From Ferruginibacter sp. (GTDB lineage: Bacteria; Bacteroidota; Bacteroidia; Chitinophagales; Chitinophagaceae), in the NCBI GenBank assembly GCA_013141115.1, contig JABFRP010000003.1:186001-250000 (forward strand): DNA of 64,000 nt, given 5' to 3'. The notes beneath the pieces are model-generated. The model was not told the DNA's origin and did not search any database. It saw nothing but the letters and a program-made list of their open reading frames with translations. Position 1 is the stretch's first letter; each line of letters opens with the position of its first letter. This document shows, piece after piece, positions 1 through 7,861 of this stretch. The translations under genes and the position numbers were made by a program.

Positions 1-535
1 GCAGATGCTCATAAAATGGTCGCAATTGCTCCTTTGCCTTATAGTCTAAAGCTTTTTGCTCTAACTTTTTGTATAGCGGAAGTGTTGTATTGTCAAATTG
101 AAATGGCAGAAGGTTATTAATAAATGCAGTTCTGCAGGTAATTAAGAAAGTGTCAGGATTTATTTTTATATCGTTGTAAATTGCTTCCAGTTTTTTCCAA
201 TAATCCTTACACATCCATTTAAACATTTGGTAAGTTATTTCAGTTGTTAGCTTGCTTATTTTACTTTTCTTTTCTATTAAAAAAAGTATTTTTTCAACCA
301 ACCAGCTTTCATCAAAACCTGCCCATTCGCCTGCAACCCCTAATAAATTACCTTGCAACACCGGAAAAACTTCATATTTATTTATAGTTTTAACTTCTTC
401 AAACGTATAAGGACTGTCAATGATAGCGAAAGCAATCTGTCTGAAGTCTGCGTCTTGTAATTCTGTATCAAGATAGAATTCAGAAAGTGCTATCCAAATT
501 GGTCGGCGTTGTTCTAGGTTTACAAGGGCTGTCAT
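1..535 (-). CDS. DUF7079-like protein, 3' end outside the window
   Basis: The minus strand is open from an ATG at 535 to the left edge (178 codons, no stop), so the C-terminus lies outside the window. The N-terminal ~110 residues read like the DUF7079 family: an RRPIWIALSEFYLDTEL start, a SPYTFEEV stretch and an NLLGVAGEWAGFDESWL stretch. These proteins have no established function. A helical extension of at least 60 residues follows. The gene is the last visible member of the left-hand cassette-like array and is preceded by a spacer repeat at 541-650. The family call is from memory of the motif pattern; the reading frame is seen directly. Confidence 0.7.
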   Translation of the reverse strand, partial: MTALVNLEQRRPIWIALSEFYLDTELQDADFRQIAFAIIDSPYTFEEVKTINKYEVFPVLQGNLLGVAGEWAGFDESWLVEKILFLIEKKSKISKLTTEITYQMFKWMCKDYWKKLEAIYNDIKINPDTFLITCRTAFINNLLPFQFDNTTLPLYKKLEQKALDYKAKEQLRPFYEHL

Positions 536-540
536 AAAGT

Positions 541-650
541 TGCGTACAAATTACAGGGCTTTTGCAGGTGGAGAATATTTTGATGAAGGTAAAACTAATG
601 TTGAACATTGTTTGTTTCACCAGAACCAAAGCCTGGCTTTGTGTTAGCTG
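541..650. repeat. Array spacer repeat (copy a)
   Basis: This spacer lies between the YARHG gene and the DUF7079-like gene. On the plus strand it has tgcgtacaa, then cagggcttttgcaggtg (about 553-570), gaaccaaagcctggctttg (about 623-641) and GTGTTAGCTG at 641-650. The same blocks, with mismatches, occur at 4440-4580 and partly at 2592-2640. The GTGTTAGCTG end resembles the GTTRRRY core of integron attC sites, seen next to the end of a minus-strand gene. Confidence 0.55.
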
Positions 651-700
651 ATATGAGTTTGTGAGGCCCAATTTTCATAAAACCCGATGCTGTATTTTTC

Positions 701-1450
701 TCACTGTTGTTCAAGTCTTGCGATTGCCTGAATATTTTTCTTTTCAATGTCTGTTAAACAATTGGAAACATCTTTTAAAAAAGGGTTGTACCAATCTTTC
801 TTTCTAAAATACTTTTCCATCTCTCCGCCTGCTTGAAATATCAGGCCATAGTTTGCATAAATAGTATTACGCATAATTTTTAATTCCTGCTTTGTCTTTC
901 CTTTAAAGTAATTGTCGGGCTGAACATTTATTGATAATTGATAACGCTCTTTGTCGTCATAAAAAATGTCTATGCTTGTTGAATAGTGCCCCACTTCTGC
1001 ACTGTCTTTTCCATAGTTTCTTTCTTCAATTGGGTCGCAAAAAAGCAGTAAAGCATTTGTTGTTTTATTTTCGTATTTGTGTGCTGTAAAAAGGCCACTG
1101 TATTCTCCAAATAAAATTTTATTTCCTTCAACCGACACTTTGTTAAATGTCTTGCATTGCCTTTGCCAACATTGCTTTTTTGTATAAAGATTTGTAGCCC
1201 AGGTACCATTCCAGATTTGAATGTTCAAACTATCTTCATTTTGAAGTATCACAAAATCCCATTCTCCCTCTGATTCTCCAAAATGATAAACGCCAATCCT
1301 TTGTTTGATGGGCTTTACATCACTAGTAAAGTCTTTTGTGTTGTAGGTTTCTTCAGTAACTTCATTAAACAGGTACTTTGGAATTTGTCCCAACGAAAAG
1401 GTAGTTGTCAAAGTAAAAACTGTTAATAAGATTTGTCGAACAAAAAACAT
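701..1450 (-). CDS. Secreted YARHG-domain protein
   Basis: This 249-residue protein starts with a Sec signal peptide (hydrophobic run at residues 5-20, ending in SLGQ). Its C-terminal ~55 residues match the YARHG domain, an extracellular module named after its sequence signature: here RNTIYANYGLIFQ is followed by an aromatic YFRKKDWYNPF block and an acidic-basic tail. The middle region is not recognised. The function of YARHG proteins is unknown; they are thought to act outside the cytoplasm. The gene stands alone in the left-hand array, with spacers on both sides. Confidence 0.75.
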   Translation of the reverse strand: MFFVRQILLTVFTLTTTFSLGQIPKYLFNEVTEETYNTKDFTSDVKPIKQRIGVYHFGESEGEWDFVILQNEDSLNIQIWNGTWATNLYTKKQCWQRQCKTFNKVSVEGNKILFGEYSGLFTAHKYENKTTNALLLFCDPIEERNYGKDSAEVGHYSTSIDIFYDDKERYQLSINVQPDNYFKGKTKQELKIMRNTIYANYGLIFQAGGEMEKYFRKKDWYNPFLKDVSNCLTDIEKKNIQAIARLEQQ

Positions 1451-1516
1451 TTAATGGCCAATTTTAAAGTGTGATGATGGTTTAACAAAATAGCAGCAAA
1501 CCTAATTGTACGCATA

Positions 1517-2572
1517 CTATTCTTTCTTCAACTTGAATGAGTTTAAAAAGTTTAAAGCCTCTTTATTATTTTGTGCGCCATTTTTGCACATTACAATTAC
1601 CTGGTAGTAATAATCATTTACTATAAATGACCTCAAATGCATCACTACCATTCCATTTATCATTGTTCCTTGCCCTTCGATGCCCCAATAGCCGTTTAAG
1701 TTAATTTCTTTTTGAAATAAAATTTTTCCATTTGATTGGTTTTTGATGTTGTCTGTAAAAGCTTTCGTAACAAATGCTCTTACTTGTTCAGTTGACACTG
1801 TTTTTAACTTGACTGCAGGAAGGTTTACATAATTTACACCATACATAATATTTTTTGTTGCCGGCAAATCTATTTGGTCTTTTGGGGTTTCATATGCTTC
1901 TAACATAGCGTATGTATTTCCAAATAGTTCGTGAAAAGTTGGGTTGTCCCTGGTTTTTGTTTTGCCCGGAAAGTTTGCTTCAAATTTTTTGATTGGCTTT
2001 TCAGCAGTTATTTCAGGATTTGTGTTATCCAACTTTTTTATTAGAGTGAATTTGTCAAGAAAGCCTTCTATGTCATTATTGAAATCGTTTTCAATATTGT
2101 ATTTAACCTCTAAAAAGTATAGCCGGTTGTTTACAAGAAATGTACGTCTGGTGTAACCCAATTTGTTTGGTCTGTCAATCCAACGAAACTCTCTGCCTGG
2201 ATATTTTTGAACTTGCTTAAGATTAATATTGTCTAAACCTGTTTCGCCTAAAGTTGGGGATAAATCAGCTTGCGTAAAAATAAAAAACTCTTGTAATAAT
2301 TGTAAAGAGTCAGAGCTGATAATATTTACAGGGAAGTCGGCATACTTCACCAGATAGCTTAAATTATTTTTATCTGGCTTATCAACAATTGTTATTGTCC
2401 ACGTAACATTAGCGAATGGAAATTGCTGAGGCGCTGTTTTAACCGATGGTTTGCCTTTGAATTCAATTTTAAATTCGCCTTTCTCGTCTGCATAGCTGTC
2501 CCACCTGGTTTGTCCTGTACAGGAAAAAAAAGGTACAAGTAAAATAATGAAACAGTAATTTTTAATTGTCAT
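1517..2572 (-). CDS. Lipoprotein with two homologous halves
   Basis: This 351-residue protein has a lipobox (LVPFFSC, Cys at about 18), so it should be a lipoprotein. It appears to be an internal duplication: residues ~30-185 and ~195-350 both run FKIEFKGK / FEANFPGK, then a YLVKYADFP / YGVNYVNLP strand, a helix, a GREFRWI / GYWGIEGQG strand, a YFLEVKYN / YYYQVIVMC strand and a final FLDKFTLIKK / FLNSFKLKKE helix. I do not recognise the family. It is a single gene within the left-hand array, preceded by a spacer repeat at about 2592-2640. Confidence 0.7.
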   Translation of the reverse strand: MTIKNYCFIILLVPFFSCTGQTRWDSYADEKGEFKIEFKGKPSVKTAPQQFPFANVTWTITIVDKPDKNNLSYLVKYADFPVNIISSDSLQLLQEFFIFTQADLSPTLGETGLDNINLKQVQKYPGREFRWIDRPNKLGYTRRTFLVNNRLYFLEVKYNIENDFNNDIEGFLDKFTLIKKLDNTNPEITAEKPIKKFEANFPGKTKTRDNPTFHELFGNTYAMLEAYETPKDQIDLPATKNIMYGVNYVNLPAVKLKTVSTEQVRAFVTKAFTDNIKNQSNGKILFQKEINLNGYWGIEGQGTMINGMVVMHLRSFIVNDYYYQVIVMCKNGAQNNKEALNFLNSFKLKKE

Positions 2573-2591
2573 AGTAGTGTTCGTTTATAGT

Positions 2592-2645
2592 GCGTACAAC
2601 CAGCAGTGCTTGGTGCAGGTTGAGAAATAGCATTCCGTCCAAAAC
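2592..2645. repeat. Array spacer repeat (copy b)
   Basis: This copy lies just upstream (in coding direction) of the duplicated lipoprotein. On the plus strand it reads gcgtacaac, then cagtgcttggtgcaggttg and gaaatagcattccgtcc. The block at 4451-4490 has the same order with few differences (cagggctttatgcaggttg, gaattagaattccgccc). Confidence 0.5.
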
Positions 2646-2740
2646 AGCTGTTTAAATACTCCCGATTGATCTGGTCTTTTAGTTTCATTTTGTAGTCAAG
2701 CTGTTTCACCACGAAATACTAGCAGTTTGTTGTTTGGCCG

Positions 2741-3163
2741 TCACTTCTTTTCGGCCACTTCCTTTAATGATCTCAATATTGGGTTCTCTTCTCCCTGTGG
2801 TTCTTCCTGCACCGCATTAGGTCTGTTATCTTCCTGAATAATTTCGAGCTTGGTCTTACTATTTTCGCTTGTTAAAATGTAACTCATGATAAAATAGTTT
2901 TCGGGTTTATCTTCAAGTTCAGGCCGGGGGGCAAATAAATTATACTTTAATAACTGAGTGGGTTTAACTTCTAATATTTTCCCCCATTGTTCAAATACCT
3001 TATCTCCCCATTCGGTTCGAAACTTTATATCGCTACCTACTTCCCATGTTGTTATTAAATCGCTACCAAATTGCCAAAGTTTTACAAATTCGGGTTTTGT
3101 TACTGTGGCCCAAACCTTTTGTATTGAAGCATCGATTGTAATTACCGAAATATTTGTTGCCAT
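2741..3163 (-). CDS. SRPBCC / AHSA1-like domain protein
   Basis: The 140 residues span a single START-like SRPBCC domain of the AHSA1 (Hsp90 activator homologue) group. It opens with ITIDASIQKVWATVTKPE and continues with a FEQWGKILEVKPTQLLKYN strand pair and the C-terminal helix typical of the fold. Such proteins bind hydrophobic ligands in a deep cavity; the ligand here is unknown. It is a monocistronic unit in the left-hand array. There is no signal peptide, so it is cytoplasmic. Confidence 0.85.
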   Translation of the reverse strand: MATNISVITIDASIQKVWATVTKPEFVKLWQFGSDLITTWEVGSDIKFRTEWGDKVFEQWGKILEVKPTQLLKYNLFAPRPELEDKPENYFIMSYILTSENSKTKLEIIQEDNRPNAVQEEPQGEENPILRSLKEVAEKK

Positions 3164-3199
3164 AGTTTTTTTATTTTACTGTTGCCTTTAACAAAATGT

Positions 3200-3345
3200 T
3201 GCTGTGTTCGCCAGGGTTGCAGCCCAATTAAGTTGCGATGATAAATGTAGTTGAAAAAGTTCATTAGCAATTCGTTCCCCCGAACCAATGTACAATACCG
3301 AGTTGACCCGTTCTGCCTCGCTTTAGCTAACCCCAGTTGGGCGCC
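3200..3345. repeat. Array spacer (copy c)
   Basis: This spacer separates the SRPBCC gene from the 85-residue gene. It shares the plus-strand block cgaaccaatg (3281-3290) with the spacer at 4559-4568. It also has a tagctaacccc/ttgggcgcc end at about 3323-3345. It is more diverged than the other copies, and only short blocks align by eye. Confidence 0.35.
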
Positions 3346-3366
3346 GTTTAATAGAGACTTGCCCTG

Positions 3367-3624
3367 CTAACCATACGAATAGTCCAGTTGTTGCCCGTCT
3401 TGATAAACCTCAATCTGAAAGCTGCCTTTACTTTCAGGTAATAGCTGAACAGCTTTGCTTGCATGATCAATCCTAATAAACCATTCGAAATCATCTTGAC
3501 AATTAACAGCAAAGAATTTTAAATTACTATTTGGCGATGCTGTAAAAATTATTGCATCAGGTTCTATCTGAATTTCAACAGGTTTGTCATCTTCATAACA
3601 AAAGAATTCTATGATTTTTTTCAT
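3367..3624 (-). CDS. Small hypothetical protein, 85 residues
   Basis: I do not recognise this acidic 85-residue protein. It starts MKKIIEFFCYEDDKPVEIQ and seems to be an all-beta domain with alternating hydrophobic and charged residues. It has no signal peptide or membrane segment. It lies in the left-hand array, 69 bp downstream of the 119-residue gene. The ATG at 3624 is the only plausible start and the frame is intact. Confidence 0.55.
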   Translation of the reverse strand: MKKIIEFFCYEDDKPVEIQIEPDAIIFTASPNSNLKFFAVNCQDDFEWFIRIDHASKAVQLLPESKGSFQIEVYQDGQQLDYSYG

Positions 3625-3693
3625 CTTTCAGAGTTTTTGAAATTAGCATGTTTTTACAGCTTAGACACGGTAACAAGAAATGCTGGCGTTTTG

Positions 3694-4053
3694 TTAGCTG
3701 TTCGTTTTATGTCTGCTATATTTTGAAAACCAACCTTCGTCAGAATATGCTTCTCCATATATTCCGTCACTAAGCTCTACAATATTTTGTCCGTCTACTA
3801 AAATTTGAATGTTATTTATTTCTTGTAGTGCAAATAAAAAGTCGTGCATGGCTCCATCTATTGTTTCTGTTACGGCTTTTATGAAAGCAGTTTTTTGAAT
3901 GTCGTTTAAATTCGCAATTTCATCTTGCATGTCGAGTAGACTTGGGGCTTTCCATTGTTTACTTAAAAGTCCTTCCGCAAAGTCAATTCCTTTGTCTCGA
4001 AGGTTTTCAACAATAAATTTTCCGAATTTTTCAACGGGTGATAATGCTTTCAT
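3694..4053 (-). CDS. Conserved-looking helical hypothetical protein
   Basis: This 119-residue, mainly helical protein has MKALSPVEKFGKFIVENLRD at its start and an AMHDFLFALQEINN helix near residue 80. The pattern looks like a conserved small-protein family, perhaps an immunity-type protein, but I cannot name it. The start ATG overlaps the stop of the VOC gene by 4 bp (4050-4053), so the two are probably translationally coupled. The stop codon (TAA) lies inside a GTTAGC motif at 3693-3698, which resembles the core sites of the other spacers. Confidence 0.6.
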   Translation of the reverse strand: MKALSPVEKFGKFIVENLRDKGIDFAEGLLSKQWKAPSLLDMQDEIANLNDIQKTAFIKAVTETIDGAMHDFLFALQEINNIQILVDGQNIVELSDGIYGEAYSDEGWFSKYSRHKTNS

Positions 4054-4397
4054 TTTTTATAAAGTTCGATTTTTCGTTGGTCTGGGTCAGAGATAATTGC
4101 CATAAAACCAAATTCTGTTTGTGTCGGCTCTAAAGAGAAGGAAACTTGTAACTCTTTTAACGTCAAAACTGTTTTGTCAAAATTGTCAATGCCAAAACCT
4201 AAGCGTAAATTTTTGTCTGCTTCTGATTGGCTTTTTGTCAACGGGTAAATTTCCAAAACGGTTTGTCCAATTAATGCAGAATAATGAAGTGGCGAATTCC
4301 CATGTTTGTGATAATCAAAAGTTAGCCCGAACAAACTATAAAAGTCAGCAAGTCGTTTTGTGTCGTTCGTTCTTAAAACTATTAGTCGAATGTCCAT
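4050..4397 (-). CDS. VOC-family (glyoxalase/bleomycin-resistance fold) protein
   Basis: This single VOC domain of 115 residues opens with a beta strand (DIRLIVLRTND) and has a central GQTVLEIYPLT strand. It ends with GFMAIISDPDQRKIELYKK, the typical last strand carrying the metal-ligand Glu (IELYKK). VOC proteins include glyoxalase I, dioxygenases and antibiotic-binding proteins; the substrate cannot be read from the sequence. It forms a two-gene unit with the overlapping 119-residue gene. Confidence 0.85.
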   Translation of the reverse strand: MDIRLIVLRTNDTKRLADFYSLFGLTFDYHKHGNSPLHYSALIGQTVLEIYPLTKSQSEADKNLRLGFGIDNFDKTVLTLKELQVSFSLEPTQTEFGFMAIISDPDQRKIELYKK

Positions 4398-4439
4398 ATA
4401 ATAATTTGTCTCTTTGAAGTTTGTAGTGTGTCCAATACG

Positions 4440-4637
4440 CTTACAGCCAACGAACAGGGCTTTATGCAGGTTGGGAATTAGAATTCCGCCCGGGCCGCTG
4501 CTGATTAAAAATATGATGATGAAGTTAAGAACAAGTGATCAGCGATGTTTGTCTAGCTCGAACCAATGCCTGACTTTGCCATGCTGAAGCCTAGTTTGCA
4601 AAGCCCAACTAGCGTAAACACAGTTCGTGTTATGTGC
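4440..4637. repeat. attC-like spacer (copy d)
   Basis: This ~195 bp spacer carries most of the shared blocks. On the plus strand it has acgcttacagccaac at its left end, cagggctttatgcaggttg, a ccgctgctgat block (about 4495-4505), cgaaccaatgcctgactttg, and CAGTTCGTGTTATGTG at 4621-4636. The right end is 15 of 16 identical to 45878-45893, 41 kb away. In coding (minus) orientation the ends are CACATAAC next to a stop codon and GTTGGCTGT next to the following gene. That is the order of R'' and R' boxes in integron attC sites. Confidence 0.6.
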
Positions 4638-4647
4638 AGTTTTGTTT

Positions 4648-5313
4648 CTATACTATGAAGCTATCATCTGATTCTAATTCACCTAAACTTACATATCCAC
4701 CCAAATAGTAAGAAGGTATATTCCCTTTTATTCCCGACCTATACAAGCCAATGCCGTTTAATCTTTTTTCTTCTCGGCCAACACGAATCAACCTAAATCT
4801 AGAAAAGTAAGTTTTTTCTTTTTTTACATACTCTCTTTGAATTTGAAAGCACCGAAACAATAACTCTATGCCTGAAAAGAAACCAACACTATTCTCTAGT
4901 AAAACTGGTTTCTTTATTGATAACTGTTGTCCTAATGGAAAAATAACCACTTTGTTCGTATTCAAGTTACTAAGATGTTTTTCATAAATATTATTCGCTC
5001 TTAAGTATGTAGTAAAATTATGAATGTCATAAATTTCTTCATGCGACCAAAATATTTCTTTAAAACAATTTAACCGTAAAGGTAGGTTTGGTTTATGTAT
5101 TTCGATTTCTCTAGCTGTAACTTCAGAAGTTCTAGTGAACGTGGAGTTTTTATTAAAGAACTCCCTATGCGTCCGTGAATAAATTACAGTTTTATACTTT
5201 GCACATCGCAGCGTGTTGTCTGGATTTACAATATCTGTAAAGACTTCTTTATCGTCGAACATCAATATCTTATTTTGATGTCCGTCACACAAGTAAATAT
5301 CACCTAGGTTCAT
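4648..5313 (-). CDS. Hypothetical protein in a cassette-like unit
   Basis: The 221-residue reading from ATG 5313 (MNLGDIYLCDGHQNK) is preferred over a TTG start at 5367, which would run into a core-like site. The protein looks cytoplasmic. Its early part (IYLCDGHQNKILMFDD) is a hairpin that may bind a metal or nucleic acid. The C-terminus is a beta-rich RLIRVGREEKRL to LGGYVSLGELESDD stretch. I do not recognise the family. The gene is bounded by inverted sites, GTTATGTGC at 4629-4637 and GCACGCAAC at 5360-5368 (plus strand), so it looks like a single-gene cassette. Confidence 0.55.
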   Translation of the reverse strand: MNLGDIYLCDGHQNKILMFDDKEVFTDIVNPDNTLRCAKYKTVIYSRTHREFFNKNSTFTRTSEVTAREIEIHKPNLPLRLNCFKEIFWSHEEIYDIHNFTTYLRANNIYEKHLSNLNTNKVVIFPLGQQLSIKKPVLLENSVGFFSGIELLFRCFQIQREYVKKEKTYFSRFRLIRVGREEKRLNGIGLYRSGIKGNIPSYYLGGYVSLGELESDDSFIV

Positions 5314-5509
5314 GTTTTGTCTATAAAATTTCGAAGGTTTTGACGATGTCGGTAAAATTGCACGCAACTCATAAATATACTCACGCCCTTAAGCCTATCT
5401 ACCTGCTGCAATATTTATAAGTACTTTATTTTAAAAGTATTAAAAAAATAAGCGCAAGTATAATTTGCAATAGTTGAGTTGCGCCAATACAAAGGTTAAT
5501 TTACCCGGC

Positions 5510-6064
5510 TTACCTGTCAAACTCATTTCTAAAACCCAACCTGCTTACATTCTTTACACTTTCCATTACAATATCATCCTGGTATTCTTTAAAAGCTTCT
5601 AATTTACCGGCAATGCTGGTATCATGCAGGGCCAAAATTTGTGCGGCTAATATACCGGCATTTTTAGCACCGTTTAAAGCTACGGTGGCTACCGGTACGC
5701 CGTAAGGCATTTGCAAAATAGATAACATACTATCCCAGCCATCGATACTGTTGCTGGATTTTACCGGCACACCAATTACCGGTAAAATAGTATTAGCGGC
5801 TACCATACCCGGCAAATGTGCTGCGCCACCGGCACCACAGATAATTACTTTAATGCCACGGTTTTTGGCCTGCTGTGCATACTCCCGTAAACGCTCGGGG
5901 GTGCGGTGTGCACTTACAATTGTTAACTCGGGTTCTACTTCAAACTGGCGCAGCATTTCGGCAGCGCCTGTCATAATATCCAAATCGCTTTCGCTGCCCA
6001 TTATTATACCAACCAGGGGGCCATTTGTTGTTTGTTGTTTGTTGTTTGTTGTTTGTGTTGACAT
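5510..6064 (-). CDS. purE: N5-carboxyaminoimidazole ribonucleotide mutase PurE
   Basis: PurE converts N5-CAIR to CAIR in purine synthesis, after PurK. The 184-residue protein has the family signature: [16 protein letters not shown] (residues ~16-31), the SAHRTPERL helix with the catalytic His, and the [13 protein letters not shown] loop. The first ~14 residues are an atypical Thr/Asn/Gln-rich tail encoded by a tandem AACAA/ACAAACA tract at about 6021-6060. The start ATG overlaps the TGA of the upstream four-helix bundle gene by one base. purK is on the same strand, ~6 kb upstream. Confidence 0.97.
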   Translation of the reverse strand: MSTQTTNNKQQTTNGPLVGIIMGSESDLDIMTGAAEMLRQFEVEPELTIVSAHRTPERLREYAQQAKNRGIKVIICGAGGAAHLPGMVAANTILPVIGVPVKSSNSIDGWDSMLSILQMPYGVPVATVALNGAKNAGILAAQILALHDTSIAGKLEAFKEYQDDIVMESVKNVSRLGFRNEFDR

Positions 6065-6462
6065 CAGCCTCTGTTTTTAAATTTTTGTCCTTTTATTTTT
6101 GAGGCGTTAAGATATGAAATAAATGCAGTAATTTTTTTTGTTAAGATGTCGGCTTTTTTATATAACTCATCAAATAGTTCTGTTGTAATATAATTGTTAT
6201 CGTGGCAACGATATAATTGTGATTTTAATTCGCCAACTTCTCCCTTGGAATAGCTAAGGGAATTGACGAATTCAAATTGGCTGCCCCGCTCAAATCCTTC
6301 CGCAATATTATCCATTGCAGAGCCACAACTACCACGCATTTGATCTTTGATCCTGTAGTCGCTTTTTATTGGTTCAATAAAAGTTAATGGATAAACCTGT
6401 TTAGAAAGTTCTCTTGCTAATTGCCAAACTTCCAACTCTTCGAATTTTGTGATGGTTGCCAT
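6064..6462 (-). CDS. Four-helix bundle protein (23S rRNA IVP / S23 family)
   Basis: This 132-residue protein matches the four-helix bundle family first found in intervening sequences of 23S rRNA genes. It has [18 protein letters not shown] near the start, a [20 protein letters not shown] signature in helix 2, and a [14 protein letters not shown] helix 3. The family forms pentameric helical bundles of unknown role. It sits between the efflux operon and purE, with its TGA overlapping the purE ATG. Low-complexity A/C-rich tracts flank both sides (6021-6060 and 6490-6520). This placement suggests a mobile small gene that inserted into the operon. Confidence 0.92.
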   Translation of the reverse strand: MATITKFEELEVWQLARELSKQVYPLTFIEPIKSDYRIKDQMRGSCGSAMDNIAEGFERGSQFEFVNSLSYSKGEVGELKSQLYRCHDNNYITTELFDELYKKADILTKKITAFISYLNASKIKGQKFKNRG

Positions 6463-6521
6463 AAAGGTTGTTTCTTTAAAGTTAAAGAAACAACTACAAA
6501 CTAGAAACTACAAACCACCAA

Positions 6522-7850
6522 CTATTTAACCAGGTCACCTTTAAGCCGCAGCAACTCTGTTTCTGCAACTTTGGTATTGTACCTGGCAGCAATCAAACGA
6601 TTGTAGGAATCTTCCAGTGTTTTTTGTGTTTCTCTTAATTCTACCGTGGTGGATATGCCCAGGCGAAAACGCTCCATGGCAATGGTTACATTTTCTTTGG
6701 CCAGTAAAATATTTTCTTCTTCCAGCAACAGTGTTTTTTTCTGCAGCTCGTAAGTTTTAAAAGCATTGCTGATGGCAATATCGTTGGCTGCTTTTATTTT
6801 CTGGTATTGAATTTTGTTGTAGTCAATATCTAATTGCGCCTGCTGTATCTGTCGTTTGGTATTGTAATTATTAAAAATGGGGATAGCCGCTGATATACCA
6901 TAATTAAAACCCAGGTTACGGTTGTATAAAGGGGTAAAAGTATTCAGTACTGTTCTGTTATCTGTTTTACCAAAATTGTATGCCGAGTTAATACTTACCA
7001 CCGGAAAGCGTTCTGCTTTTCTTTCGGCAAGTGTAAAGCCCGCAATGGTAATATTTTGTTTGGCTACCTGCAGCGCAGGGTTACCGGCTTCGGCAGCACT
7101 TAAAATATCAGTAATAATTAAATCGTTATTGATAGGGATAGAATCTGCCACTTCGTAAGTGGTATTAATGGGTGCCGCCATTAATAGATTCAGTTGCTCT
7201 TTTAACTGTTCAATTAAAGTTTGCTGTTGCAGCATGGCTGCTTTTTGTGCATTTAAATCTGTTTTAGAAAGTAATACATCGGGCTTGGCACCAAGGCCTA
7301 CGCTCAATTTTTTGTCGGCTTGTTTTAGTCTTTCTTCGTTAAGCCCCATTTGCTCTTCAATGGCTTTTAGTTGTTGCTTTTGCCTTACAATATTGTAGTA
7401 ATTGGTAATGATGGCTGCAATGGTATTTACTACCTGGTTCTTAATATTCAGTTCGCCCAGTTTTACAAACTCGGCCAGCTTATCCTTTGCGGCAAACATT
7501 TTTAGTCCGTCAAACACCGTCCAGTTAAGTGCAACAGAAGCAGTGATATTATCAGAACGGATACCACTTTGTTGTTTTACACTGCCATCGGATAGTTTTT
7601 GCTTTTGATTATTGTTATTGAACAGTATTCCGGTAGTGGTATTTAACCTTGGCAAAAAGGCGGCTTTGGCATACGAATTATCCAGTGCAAATGAAGAGGA
7701 GTCATTTTTAAGTAATTGTATATCGTAATTGTTTTTTAATGCATTGGCAATGGCTTCTTCAACCGTTAATGTTTTTTGCGCCGCAATTTTTTGCGCCGGA
7801 GCAATTGCCAGGCCAACAATACTTAGTATAAAAAAAATCTTCTTCATCAA
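6522..7850 (-). CDS. TolC-family outer-membrane efflux channel
   Basis: This 442-residue protein starts with a signal peptide (KKIFFILSIVGLAIAPAQ). It has two repeated OEP domains made of long amphipathic helices, with LTVEEAIANALKNNYDIQ at the start, as in TolC/OprM proteins. It should form the outer-membrane exit duct for the RND pump encoded 11 bp upstream. The order adaptor, pump, channel is that of a complete tripartite efflux operon. The length matches the family. Confidence 0.95.
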   Translation of the reverse strand: MMKKIFFILSIVGLAIAPAQKIAAQKTLTVEEAIANALKNNYDIQLLKNDSSSFALDNSYAKAAFLPRLNTTTGILFNNNNQKQKLSDGSVKQQSGIRSDNITASVALNWTVFDGLKMFAAKDKLAEFVKLGELNIKNQVVNTIAAIITNYYNIVRQKQQLKAIEEQMGLNEERLKQADKKLSVGLGAKPDVLLSKTDLNAQKAAMLQQQTLIEQLKEQLNLLMAAPINTTYEVADSIPINNDLIITDILSAAEAGNPALQVAKQNITIAGFTLAERKAERFPVVSINSAYNFGKTDNRTVLNTFTPLYNRNLGFNYGISAAIPIFNNYNTKRQIQQAQLDIDYNKIQYQKIKAANDIAISNAFKTYELQKKTLLLEEENILLAKENVTIAMERFRLGISTTVELRETQKTLEDSYNRLIAARYNTKVAETELLRLKGDLVK

Positions 7851-7861
7851 AACAACATATT

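Noticed and set aside
480..671. 63-codon minus-strand frame overlapping the DUF7079-like gene start
   Set aside because: It lies mostly in the array spacer, in a different frame from the 178-codon frame that ends at 535, and shows no protein-like features.
1..5400. CRISPR-like array in the left region
   Set aside because: The repeats are long, imperfect and separated by whole genes rather than by uniform short spacers.
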